Position numbers and translations under genes: made by a program
Assembly: GCA_030431435.1 (NCBI GenBank)
Contig: JAUIJI010000015.1
Coordinates: forward strand, 1 to 34,175
Direction: 5' to 3'
DNA length: 34,175 bases
DNA from: Alphaproteobacteria bacterium
Lineage (GTDB): Bacteria; Pseudomonadota; Alphaproteobacteria; Sphingomonadales; Sphingomonadaceae
In this document: in pieces, positions 17,622 to 26,750 of the stretch
How positions within the stretch are numbered: the stretch's first letter is position 1
Layout of the letters: every line of letters starts with the position of its first letter
Notes under the pieces: model-generated
Databases searched by the model: none
The model's input: the letters and a program-made list of their open reading frames with translations, nothing else
What the model was told of the DNA's origin: nothing

Positions 17622-19678
17622 AGCATAGGTGGAGCATTGCGGCAGTCACGCTGGCCCTGCCCGCCCTGGCACTGAGCCAGGGCGGCGGCCTGCTTGCCGC
17701 AGGCACCAACGCATCGCCTGCACTCGCGCAGCAATGCTCCGCCGCCGCCCTCGCCTTGCCCGGCAATGTCTCGGCAGAGATCGTGACGCCGATCGCTCCG
17801 GGGTGGACCAGCCCGCCACTTTTTTCACCGGGGGCGGGAGAACCGGTTGGCGTTGCCTTTTGCCGCGTGGCGGGGGCAATCGAGGGCGATATCGGCTTTG
17901 AAGTATGGCTGCCCGATCCTGCTGCCTACAATGGCAGGCTGCTTGGCGCAGGCGTTGGCGGAGAAGCCGGTTACATCAACTACACCGACATGGCCCGCGC
18001 AGTGGAACAGGGCTTTGTCGCAACTTCCAGCGACACCGGCCATTCCCGCGGCGAAATGTGGATCGATGATCCACACAAGACCGCCAATTATTCACACCGG
18101 TCCTATCACCTGATGACCGTGGCCGCGAAAGAGATCGCGGCATCCTTTTACGGTGAGGAAGTAGACCGGTCCTACTTTGTCGGCTGTTCGGGTGGCGGAC
18201 GGCTGGGCATGCGGGAAATGCAGCTGCATCCTGGCGATTATGACGGCATGCTGATCGGCGCGCCGGGGCTGGATGTGCCGCTGCTCGCCGCGCGCTTCAT
18301 GCAGGTCTATCGCGCACAGGCAAATCCGCCGGGCACACAATTGAGCGAAGCGGACTGGCAACTGGTGGCCGATGGCGCAGTGAAGAGCTGCGATGCGAAT
18401 GACGGCCTCGCCGACGGAGTCATAGCCGATCCGCGCCGCTGCGGGTTTCGCCCGCGCGAACTGCTGTGCCGCAGCGGTCAGGAAGAAGGCTGTCTCACCG
18501 CAGCCAAACTGTCCGCTGTCGAAGGCATTGTGCAGCCACTCACGGACACGCGTGGGATAGAGCATGACCATGGCTTGCTGCCGGGCATCACCGCCCGGCC
18601 CGGCGGCCTGCCGCCGCTTCCGGCGCTCATGTTCGGCCTCGCCAATGGCACCTATCCGGACTGGTCGCCGGAAGATTTCGACCTGGCGGCAGACCTTCGC
18701 GCCGCGAGGTCGCGTTTTTCAGCCATGGATGCCAGCGATCCCGACCTTTCGGATTTCGCCGAGCGTGGCGGCCGGGTGATCTTCTATCACGGCTGGGCAG
18801 ATGCCTCCGTCCAGCCGGAAAGCACGATCGAATATGTATCCGGGCTGGTGCCGGTGCGCGGCGAGCTCGAGCCCGATTATGCGCAACTCTACATGGTGCC
18901 GGGCATGGAGCATTGCTCCGGCGGTGCAGGGACCGACGCATTCGGCGGTTCGGGTGACCGCAGGCCCACAGGCGATCCGCAAAGCGACATGCTTGCCGCC
19001 CTGATCGCGTGGGTCGAAGGCGGGGACAGGCCGGAAATCATCAAGGCGCGCCGCTTTGGCGCCGGAGGCAGGATCGAGCGTACCCGTCCCTTGTGCCCCT
19101 GGCCGCAGGAAGCGGTCTGGGATGGCAAGGGCAATCCCGACGAGGCTGCGAGCTTCCAATGCAGACGGGTGAACGGGCGCGCGAGCATTGAAACGGGAGA
19201 AAGAGAAATGGCCAGCACCGCAGCACTTTGGCCGGTGACGCAGATCATCGCCGATGGGGCCATTACCCCGCCCGATGTCACCGCGAGCCCGGAATATGTC
19301 GCGAAAACGGCCCGCAACCGCGCGATCATGACCGATTTCGTGACCCTGCTGTACGAGAAGAAGCAGCCGCGACTGGCGTTCGAGCGTTACGTTGACGAAG
19401 GCTATATCCAGCACAACCCGAATATACCGGACGGGCGCGAGGAAGCGCTGGCATGGCTGGAGCCGGTCTGGGACCTGCCCGAAGCTGAGATACAGGTCCG
19501 CCGTGTGCTGGTGGATGGTGACTATGCCTTCGTCCAGATCATCGGGCGGATGAATCGCGATGATCCCGGCAGCGCGGTGATGAATATCTTCCGCCTCGAA
19601 GACGGGATCATCATGGAGCACTGGGACGTGACACAGGCCATGCCGGAAAGCACCGCCAGCGGCAGGCCACTGGGCTGA
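17618..19678 (+). CDS. Tannase/feruloyl-esterase-family protein fused to a C-terminal SnoaL-like domain
   Basis: Signal peptide; YFVGCSGGGRLGMREMQLHPGDYDGMLIGAPG, FYHGWADASVQPEST, VPGMEHCSGG (tannase); residues after about 530 read MASTAALWPVTQ...MTDFVTLLYEKKQPRLAFERYVDEGYIQHNPNIPDGREEAL...DGIIMEHWDVTQ (SnoaL-like). GTG start overlaps upstream TGA. Confidence 0.9.
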   Translation: MKHRWSIAAVTLALPALALSQGGGLLAAGTNASPALAQQCSAAALALPGNVSAEIVTPIAPGWTSPPLFSPGAGEPVGVAFCRVAGAIEGDIGFEVWLPDPAAYNGRLLGAGVGGEAGYINYTDMARAVEQGFVATSSDTGHSRGEMWIDDPHKTANYSHRSYHLMTVAAKEIAASFYGEEVDRSYFVGCSGGGRLGMREMQLHPGDYDGMLIGAPGLDVPLLAARFMQVYRAQANPPGTQLSEADWQLVADGAVKSCDANDGLADGVIADPRRCGFRPRELLCRSGQEEGCLTAAKLSAVEGIVQPLTDTRGIEHDHGLLPGITARPGGLPPLPALMFGLANGTYPDWSPEDFDLAADLRAARSRFSAMDASDPDLSDFAERGGRVIFYHGWADASVQPESTIEYVSGLVPVRGELEPDYAQLYMVPGMEHCSGGAGTDAFGGSGDRRPTGDPQSDMLAALIAWVEGGDRPEIIKARRFGAGGRIERTRPLCPWPQEAVWDGKGNPDEAASFQCRRVNGRASIETGEREMASTAALWPVTQIIADGAITPPDVTASPEYVAKTARNRAIMTDFVTLLYEKKQPRLAFERYVDEGYIQHNPNIPDGREEALAWLEPVWDLPEAEIQVRRVLVDGDYAFVQIIGRMNRDDPGSAVMNIFRLEDGIIMEHWDVTQAMPESTASGRPLG

Positions 19679-19701
19679 CGACGGCCATCGGAGGGGACCC
19701 A

Positions 19702-21900
19702 ATGCGCATCTCACCACTTCTGGCAGCCTTCGCTGCCCTGGCGCTTTCTTCCTGTTCCGGACAGGACAGCAGCGCATTACCGCCGATAGGTGCGGGCGAT
19801 AACTGGGACAATCCCGGCGGCGACTGGGCTGGCAGCCATTTCAGCCGACTGGCCGATATCACCCCGGAAAACGCCGATCGCCTCGGCTTCGCGTGGGAGT
19901 ATGACCTTGGCACCAGCCGCGTGCAGGAAGCGACCCCGGTCGTGCTGGACGGGATCATGTACACCAGCGGCAATCTTGGCCGCGTCTATGCGCTTGATGC
20001 CGCGAGCGGCGAGGAGCTGTGGACCTTCACGCCGGAGGTAGACCAGCAATACAATCGCTATGCCTGCTGCGATCAGGCCAATCGCGGCATTGCGATCAAC
20101 GAGGATCACGTCTTCGTGGGCGCGCTGGACGGCTGGCTCTATGCGCTGGACCGGGAAACCGGGGCCGTGGCGTGGAAGGCGGACAGTTTCCATCACCGCG
20201 ACCGCGGCTATTCCAGCACCGGCGCACCCGAACTTGCCGGTGATGTGGTGGTCATCGGCAACGGCGGCGCGGAATACGACGCGCGCGGATATGTCACCGC
20301 TTTCGACGTCGAGACCGGCGAGGAGGCATGGCGCTTCTACACCATCCCGCGCGATCCGGCGCAAGGCCCGCAGGAAAGCGAGGCGCTGGAAGCCGCACTG
20401 GAAAGCTGGAGCGAGGAAACCCGCTGGGACCTTGGCGGAGGCGGCACGGCGTGGGATGCGATCGAGTACGATCCGGTGCATGACCAGGTCATCGTCGGGG
20501 TCGGCAATGGCGGCCCCTACCCCGCATCGTCACGATCGCCCGGCGGCGGAGACAACCTCTACCTCAGCTCGCTGGTGGCACTCGACCGGGCAACCGGCGA
20601 GATGAAGTGGCACTTCCAGGAAACGCCGCAGGACAGCTGGGATTTCACCGCCGTGCAGCCGATGATCCTTGCTGCCATGGAGTTCGATGGCGCGATGCAC
20701 GATGTGGTGCTGCACGCCCCCAAGAACGGCTTCTACTTCGTGGTCGACCGGGTAAGCGGCAAGCCCCTGCTCGCCGAACAGATGGTGCGCACAAGCTGGG
20801 CAAGCGGGTGGAACCTCGAAACCGGCAGGCCTGTGCTGACACCCGAAAGCTCGGACTATTCCGAAGGGCCCAAGCTGGTTTTCCCGGCCCCACCGGGCGC
20901 GCGCAACTGGTATCCGGCCGCATACGATCCCGAACGCAATCTCTACTTCGCCTCATTCCTCGATATGGGGAACCTGATGCATATCCCCGATGCCCTGCGC
21001 CAGCCGGAACACCGGCCACGCGGCCTGACCAGCGCGGTCGATGCGATCTTCACACCCTATCTCCAGCAGGCGCTGGAGGGAATGCCCGCAGATTTCCAGG
21101 ACCAGGTCAAGGCGCTGCCCGAATGGCAATGGGTGGTGGACAAGCCCTTCAGCTCGCAAGTGCGGGCCATCGATGCGAAGACCGGCGAAACACGCTGGAC
21201 TGCCGATTACGAGGGCTGGCAGGATCGTTCAGGCATGCTGGCGACGCAGACCGGACTGGTCTTCCATGGCGACCTGGCTGGCAGGCTGGTGGTGCGTGAT
21301 GCGGAAACCGGCATGGTGCTGAAAACCATCGACACCGGCACGGCGATCATGGCAGCGCCGATGACCTACAAGGTCGACGGCGTGCAATATGTCGCGGTGC
21401 AGGCTGGCTGGGGCGGCGGCGGCATGAGCCTGGTGCCGCAATATTCGGCTGCGTATGCCAAGCCCAACACCAACCGCATCCTGGTGTTCAGGCTGGATGG
21501 CGGCGAAGTGCCGATACCTGCTGACCTGCCGCCCATCGCAGCCACACCCGAACCTCCGGCGCAGCTTCCGGGCGTGACTGCGGCCATGATCGCACGCGGT
21601 GGAGTGCTGTTTGCCGACAATTGTTCCATCTGCCATTCGAACCAGCCGCGGGCCCCCGTCCCCAACCTCTTGCACATGAACGATGGCACCCATGCCGCAT
21701 TCGACCAAATCGTGCTGGATGGCCTGCTGCTGGCGAACGGGATGCCGCGCTGGGATGACTTGCTGGATGCTTCCGACAGCAAGGCGATACACGCCTATCT
21801 GATAGACGAGCAGCGCAAGGCCCATGAAAGAGACCGGCGCGACGGACCGCCCGACGAGATGATCTATTCGCGTGGCACCACCAATCGTTCGATGCATTAG
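19702..21900 (+). CDS. PQQ-dependent quinohaemoprotein alcohol dehydrogenase-like lipoprotein with C-terminal cytochrome c domain
   Basis: Lipobox-like LALSSCSG; repeats YALDAASGEELW, YALDRETGAVAW; vicinal Cys pair YACCDQANRG; C-terminal CSICH haem motif. Confidence 0.93.
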   Translation: MRISPLLAAFAALALSSCSGQDSSALPPIGAGDNWDNPGGDWAGSHFSRLADITPENADRLGFAWEYDLGTSRVQEATPVVLDGIMYTSGNLGRVYALDAASGEELWTFTPEVDQQYNRYACCDQANRGIAINEDHVFVGALDGWLYALDRETGAVAWKADSFHHRDRGYSSTGAPELAGDVVVIGNGGAEYDARGYVTAFDVETGEEAWRFYTIPRDPAQGPQESEALEAALESWSEETRWDLGGGGTAWDAIEYDPVHDQVIVGVGNGGPYPASSRSPGGGDNLYLSSLVALDRATGEMKWHFQETPQDSWDFTAVQPMILAAMEFDGAMHDVVLHAPKNGFYFVVDRVSGKPLLAEQMVRTSWASGWNLETGRPVLTPESSDYSEGPKLVFPAPPGARNWYPAAYDPERNLYFASFLDMGNLMHIPDALRQPEHRPRGLTSAVDAIFTPYLQQALEGMPADFQDQVKALPEWQWVVDKPFSSQVRAIDAKTGETRWTADYEGWQDRSGMLATQTGLVFHGDLAGRLVVRDAETGMVLKTIDTGTAIMAAPMTYKVDGVQYVAVQAGWGGGGMSLVPQYSAAYAKPNTNRILVFRLDGGEVPIPADLPPIAATPEPPAQLPGVTAAMIARGGVLFADNCSICHSNQPRAPVPNLLHMNDGTHAAFDQIVLDGLLLANGMPRWDDLLDASDSKAIHAYLIDEQRKAHERDRRDGPPDEMIYSRGTTNRSMH

Positions 21901-21949
21901 CATTCAGCGCACACGCTGTTCATGCAGCCCGATTGCGATGTAGAATCGA

Positions 21950-22291
21950 GTTCCGGATGCCAAGATGCGGGCCGGTAGCGGGCAGTCCAGTTCAGGCACT
22001 CGCGCGAGGTTCTGCAGCGCGTGACGAGTTCGGTCGTGATCGGTTGTGAAGGTGCTGCCAGTCCGATTGCAGCTCGTCCCCGATCGATGTCGCTTCGCCT
22101 TTGCCAGGTTTGTTCCACATCTCCTCGGTCGCTCGCCCAAAGATCGAGGGGGTTCCGCCCTTCAACCGCGCCACGCGCTCACCTGCCAGTGCAGCTTCGA
22201 CCAAGGTGGCGCCGATAGGTTTCTGGTCCTTGGAGCGGCGGCCTGCTCGCTTGCCGACGCTGACCAGCCAGACATCGCCGGGTTCAATCAT
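21950..22291 (-). pseudogene. Decayed uroporphyrinogen-III C-methyltransferase (cobA/cysG SUMT-type) relic
   Basis: 22291-22118 reads MIEPGDVWLVSVGKRAGRRSKDQKPIGATLVEAALAGERVARLKGGTPSIFGRATEEM, resembling SUMT ...VGKRAG.HS..Q..I..LLV..A..G..VVRLKGGDP.IFGR..EE; N-terminal DVWLV is joined directly to SVGKRAG (internal deletion) and the frame is lost downstream. Confidence 0.7.
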
Positions 22292-22403
22292 TCTGCGGCC
22301 ACCTTCAGGTGTGCCTGCGCGCCTTCCCTGCAGGCAGAGGCAAGTGCCGGGGTGAACGGCGGTGCTGTCAGTCTTACGGAAATTCGTCTTCGGTTGGCAA
22401 ATG

Positions 22404-23306
22404 CTACTTTCCAGCAGTGCAGGCCAAGAGCGCACGTCCAGCCAGCTCCAGCGCGCCGACCGGTCCGGCATCGTCACCCAGCGCAGGCGGACAGATGACC
22501 CTGTCCAGTTGCAAGGTTTCCTTGGGGCCAAGGTATCCGGCCAGCAAGGACGGCACTATGCGGCGCGCCCGTTCGATCAGATGCGGCTGGCGGTTGGCAA
22601 CACCGCCGCCAATGACGATCCGCTGGGGCGACAGTGTGAGGACGAGGAAGGCGACCAGCTCGGCCAGGTCGTGGCCGACAGGGTCCCATTCAGGGGCGGT
22701 CGGATCGAGCAGGCCCGGCTCTACCGGCAGCCTTGCGTGAAGCGCAGGCCCGGCAATCAGCCCTTCGATGCAATCGCCGTGAAACGGACAGGCACCGCCA
22801 AAACCGTCACCATCCGCGCGGCGCAGGCGCAGGTGGCCGATCTCGGGATGAAGGCGCCCGTGAACCGGCTGCCCGTTGACAAGTACGCCGCCGCCAAGCC
22901 CTGTGCCGATGGTCAGGTAGACCATGGTAGAGCAGCCGCGAGCGGCGCCATGTTCATATTCCGCCAGCGCGGCAGCATTCACATCGGTATCGAGCATGAG
23001 CGGGCAGCCGAATTGCGCGCGGACCATGTCGAGCAACTTTGCGCGCGCCCAGCCGGGCTTTGGCGTATCGAGTATGGTGCCGTAATCCTCCGCCCGGGGA
23101 TCGACACGAACCGGACCGAAGCTGGCAATGCCGATCGCCGCGACGGGCGCCGCCTTGTCCCAATCGGTGATTGCTGCCAGCGCGGCTGCCAGGGCTTCCT
23201 CAGGGGTGGTCGTGGGAAAGACGCGCCGTTCGGCGATGCGTTCGCCTTCGCCAAGGACTGCGATGCACTTGGTGCCGCCAAGTTCGATGCCAGCCAGTCG
23301 CGCCAT
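22404..23306 (-). CDS. ROK-family sugar kinase, fructokinase-like
   Basis: N-terminal GIELGGTKCIAVLG, NAAALAEYEHGAARG, TIGTGLGGGVLVNG, and HPEIGHLRLRR...CPFHGDCIEGLIAGPAL (ROK Zn-site signature). Confidence 0.9.
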   Translation of the reverse strand: MARLAGIELGGTKCIAVLGEGERIAERRVFPTTTPEEALAAALAAITDWDKAAPVAAIGIASFGPVRVDPRAEDYGTILDTPKPGWARAKLLDMVRAQFGCPLMLDTDVNAAALAEYEHGAARGCSTMVYLTIGTGLGGGVLVNGQPVHGRLHPEIGHLRLRRADGDGFGGACPFHGDCIEGLIAGPALHARLPVEPGLLDPTAPEWDPVGHDLAELVAFLVLTLSPQRIVIGGGVANRQPHLIERARRIVPSLLAGYLGPKETLQLDRVICPPALGDDAGPVGALELAGRALLACTAGK

Positions 23307-23341
23307 GTTCGCTTCCCTTATCCCTGCGGGGGTGGCTGCCG

Positions 23342-24430
23342 CTATCCGTTGGCGAATGCCCGGGCAAGCGCGGCGATCTTGGAGCGGTTGAATTCCCGCG
23401 CCAGGACAGTATCGGCCGCCACCCGGTCAAATCCGTGGAAAGCGCCGGGCACCACGACCAGTTCGGTGGGAACATTGGCCAGCACAAGGCTGCGGGCGTA
23501 TTCGATATCTTCGGCGGCAAACAGATCGACTGCGCCAACGCCGATCCAGGCAGGCGGCAAATCCGACAAGTCGGGCTGGCGGGCCGGAACGGCCGCCACG
23601 GGTACATCCGCAGTGCCGGGAGCCATGCCGAGAAAGCTCTGCCAGCCGAGCACGTTTTCCGGCGGGCTCCATCCGACAGTCGCGATATGGGCCGGAACGG
23701 CTGTCGAGCTACCGGTGCGGTCATCGATCATGGGATAGACGAGTGACTGGAACAGCACCGGCACCTCGCCCCGGTCACGCGCCTTGATCGCCAGTATGGC
23801 AGCATGTCCGCCGCCCGCGCTTTCGCCCATGAGCGCGATCCGGGCGCGGTCGACACCAAGCATCTCTGCATGGTCATGCAGCCACCTGAGGCCGGCATAG
23901 GTTTCTTCGGTGGACTCGCTGTAACGCGCGGCGGGCGAGAGGCGGTATTCGACACTGACAATGGTGCAGTCCAGGTCCCGCGCCGTTTCCTGAAGGTACA
24001 GCAGCTCGCCTCGCGCGCTGCCGACCAGATGCCCGCCGCCGTGGATATGGAGGATAGCCGGACGCGCCAGTGTCGGTTCCGAATTGACGACGAAGACCTT
24101 GACCGAAGGCAGACCATCGCGCGCAGGTACATCTTGCTCCTGCACCGGGATATCGGGGAGCAATTCGGGCGACGGCGGCGCTGCATCGGCAGGCATGTTG
24201 CGCAACAGCTCTTCGGTGATCGGCGGAAACCCCGATTCGATCATCCGCCGCGCCGCAGGCCGCAATTCCGGCGCAATGGGAGCAAGCCGCCCGGCAGTGT
24301 CCAGCCCTTCAAGGCTCCATCCGGCCTGGGCCCGGACAAGCCCGGGCCGCGCCATCACCGCAGCCGCAATCGCGCCCAGACCCAGCCGACCGGCATCACG
24401 CCTGCTCAATTCCATCGCGCATCCTCCCAC
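23342..24430 (-). CDS. Alpha/beta hydrolase (HSL-type esterase) with Tat-like signal
   Basis: MELSRRDAGRLGLGAIAAAV; HIHGGGHLVG oxyanion motif, GESAGGGHA nucleophile elbow, C-terminal GAFHGFD. Confidence 0.9.
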   Translation of the reverse strand: MGGCAMELSRRDAGRLGLGAIAAAVMARPGLVRAQAGWSLEGLDTAGRLAPIAPELRPAARRMIESGFPPITEELLRNMPADAAPPSPELLPDIPVQEQDVPARDGLPSVKVFVVNSEPTLARPAILHIHGGGHLVGSARGELLYLQETARDLDCTIVSVEYRLSPAARYSESTEETYAGLRWLHDHAEMLGVDRARIALMGESAGGGHAAILAIKARDRGEVPVLFQSLVYPMIDDRTGSSTAVPAHIATVGWSPPENVLGWQSFLGMAPGTADVPVAAVPARQPDLSDLPPAWIGVGAVDLFAAEDIEYARSLVLANVPTELVVVPGAFHGFDRVAADTVLAREFNRSKIAALARAFANG

Positions 24431-24481
24431 TTTGTCGCCCTTCCTGCCGCCGCCCTGGCGACAGTTCCGGCAGGCAATGGA

Positions 24482-26608
24482 TCAGTATGACAGCAACCGG
24501 ACGCGCAAGCCAATGGTGCGCGGGGTCGGACCGGAACCGGACAGCGGGCCATTGTTGCCCACGAAGGTCGGCCCGCGTTCGTCGAACAGGTTGTTGCCGA
24601 TCAGCGCGACTTCCCAGTTATCGGACCTTACGCCTGCGGTGAAATTCACGAGGTTGTAGGGATTGGCCACGATCCCGCTGGCTTGCAGGCGATCACCGCT
24701 GTGGCTGAAGGACACATTGCCGAAGCCATCCCAGTCGGGCGTGATGCCAGTGTTGTAATTGGCATCGATGCGCCAGTTGTCCGACAGCGTATTGATCAGG
24801 CGGGCGCCCGGGCGCAGCAGCGGCTGGGCTTCGGCGATCACCTCGTTCACCGTGTCATATTCGCTGTCATTGATATTGCCGACAAAGCCGAGGCTGAGGC
24901 CGTCGACCGGCGTGCGCCAGCGCAGCTCGAGGTCAATGCCTTGCGTGGTGGCATCACCGAAATTGGCAAAGCCGTTGACCCCGTCGATGCCGCCGGTCAC
25001 CGATGTCTGGAGGTTGGTATATTCCAGCCTGTACAGGTTGAGGCCGACATTCAGCGTATCGTCGGATGTGCGCCATTTGAGGCCGAATTCGTAGTTCTTG
25101 GAACTTTCCGGATCCAGCGCAACCGTGGCAGGCACGCCCGCCAGTTCCAGCGATTCCACCTGCACGCGCGACTGCACGATACCCGGCCGGAAGCCGGTGG
25201 CTGCCGACACGAACATCGTCAGATTGTCATTGGGCAGGTAGGTCAGGTTGAGGCGCCAGGTCTCGACGCTTGCCTTGGTCGGGACAGTGCCCGTTCCGTC
25301 GCGGAAGGAACGGTCATCGTGATAGGTGCGGATGCCGGCCAGCGGGATCAGCTTGCCATCGAGCAATTCATAGCTGACTTCGCCAAAGACAGCCCAGTTT
25401 TCGGTCAGCGTGTCGTTGTCGGCATTGATGTTGACGAAGGGCGGGATCTGCAAAGCATTTTCCTGCGGACCGCTCCCGTTCTGGTAAGACGCGCCGATGA
25501 GCCAGTTAAACGGACCATCGCCGGTGGAGTTCACCCGCACTTCCTGCGCGAACATCTTGGGGAAGAACTGGCTGGAGAAGGAACCCGCAGGCGAAATTGG
25601 GATGTTGATACCGAATTCGCCTTCCAGGTTGCTGGTGGCGCTGGTGACCGAGAAAGCATCGAAATCCACCGTGGCGGTGAGGCTCCAAAGGGTAAAGTCA
25701 CCGTTGGAGAAGCCGTCCTGTCCAGCCGTATTCTCGAAATAGACCGGATCGACCGACGCGGTGAAGCCGGTAAAGTTCTGGCGCGGACGGAAATTCCAGT
25801 ACTGCCCGCGGATCGTCACATTGTCGCTCGGCTTGAACAGGGCGACAACGCGCAGGTCGTCGTTCTTCGCGCTGTTGACGTCGGTTTCATCGGGCGTGCC
25901 GTCAAAGGCCCCGTAATAGACATCGGCATAGCCCGCATCGCGTGAAAATCCGCCGCTGACGCGGAAGGCCAGCATGTCTTCGGCCACCGGGATGGAAACC
26001 GCGCCAGCCATGCCGTAATTCAGATCACTGGCGCCGCGCGTGGCCGATGCCTCGGCCTCGAAGGTATATTCGAAGTCGCGCAGATCCGGATCGCGCGTGT
26101 GGAAGATGAACACGCCGCCGGAAGAACCCTGGCCATAGAGCGTGCCATGCGGACCACGCAGGACCTCGACCCGCTCCATGTCGATGAAGCGTACTGGCGG
26201 CGCGATGCCGAAGTTGGTGACGATAAAAGGCGTATCGTCCAGATAATAGCCGATCGGTGAATCGCCGTTCTGGGTTACGTTGCCGCGCAGGTTGTAGAAG
26301 CGCGAAGCATTGGACTGGCGAAAGCCTTCCTGTGCGCCCGGCACTGCGGAGACCAGGTCACCGATGGTGGTGATATTGCGTTCGCGCAGGTCTTCGCCAT
26401 CGAAAACCTGGATCGCGAGCGGGGCCTCCTGAAGCTCCTGCGCGCCCACCTTGGATGCCGTCACCACGATGCGGCTGTCATCGGCGATCGAAGCGGCGGA
26501 ATCGCCTGCATCCCCTGCCTCGCCCTCGCCAGCCTGTGCGTAGGCCGCGCCACTAGCCAGCACCGCTGCGATGGCACTTGCCACGGAAATATGCCGAAAA
26601 TACCTCAT
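24482..26608 (-). CDS. TonB-dependent outer-membrane receptor
   Basis: Start moved to ATG 26608 (MRYFRHISVASAIAAVLASGAAYAQ) after GGGAGGGTTGGAC; TonB box RIVVTAS; plug FIDMERVEVLRGPHGTLYGQGSSGGVF; beta-barrel C-terminus. Confidence 0.92.
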   Translation of the reverse strand: MRYFRHISVASAIAAVLASGAAYAQAGEGEAGDAGDSAASIADDSRIVVTASKVGAQELQEAPLAIQVFDGEDLRERNITTIGDLVSAVPGAQEGFRQSNASRFYNLRGNVTQNGDSPIGYYLDDTPFIVTNFGIAPPVRFIDMERVEVLRGPHGTLYGQGSSGGVFIFHTRDPDLRDFEYTFEAEASATRGASDLNYGMAGAVSIPVAEDMLAFRVSGGFSRDAGYADVYYGAFDGTPDETDVNSAKNDDLRVVALFKPSDNVTIRGQYWNFRPRQNFTGFTASVDPVYFENTAGQDGFSNGDFTLWSLTATVDFDAFSVTSATSNLEGEFGINIPISPAGSFSSQFFPKMFAQEVRVNSTGDGPFNWLIGASYQNGSGPQENALQIPPFVNINADNDTLTENWAVFGEVSYELLDGKLIPLAGIRTYHDDRSFRDGTGTVPTKASVETWRLNLTYLPNDNLTMFVSAATGFRPGIVQSRVQVESLELAGVPATVALDPESSKNYEFGLKWRTSDDTLNVGLNLYRLEYTNLQTSVTGGIDGVNGFANFGDATTQGIDLELRWRTPVDGLSLGFVGNINDSEYDTVNEVIAEAQPLLRPGARLINTLSDNWRIDANYNTGITPDWDGFGNVSFSHSGDRLQASGIVANPYNLVNFTAGVRSDNWEVALIGNNLFDERGPTFVGNNGPLSGSGPTPRTIGLRVRLLSY

Positions 26609-26644
26609 GTCCAACCCTCCCGTTTCACTGGATTGCATCTCAAG

Positions 26645-26656
26645 GCAATCCTTTGC
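26645..26656. promoter_or_regulatory. Candidate LacI-family operator GCAATCCTTTGC
   Basis: GCAA-N4-TTGC inverted repeat upstream of TonB receptor start. Confidence 0.45.
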
Positions 26657-26701
26657 ACTTTAAGATTTCCAACATCCCGCGATACGAGTCAATGCAAAAA
26701 G

Positions 26702-26713
26702 ACAATCGATTGC
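26702..26713. promoter_or_regulatory. Candidate LacI-family operator ACAATCGATTGC
   Basis: Perfect 10-bp core CAATCGATTG upstream of the TonB receptor, matching the motif at 31726. Confidence 0.55.
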
Positions 26714-26750
26714 ATAACAACGTCGAGAACGATCCAGGGATGGCTTCTCG

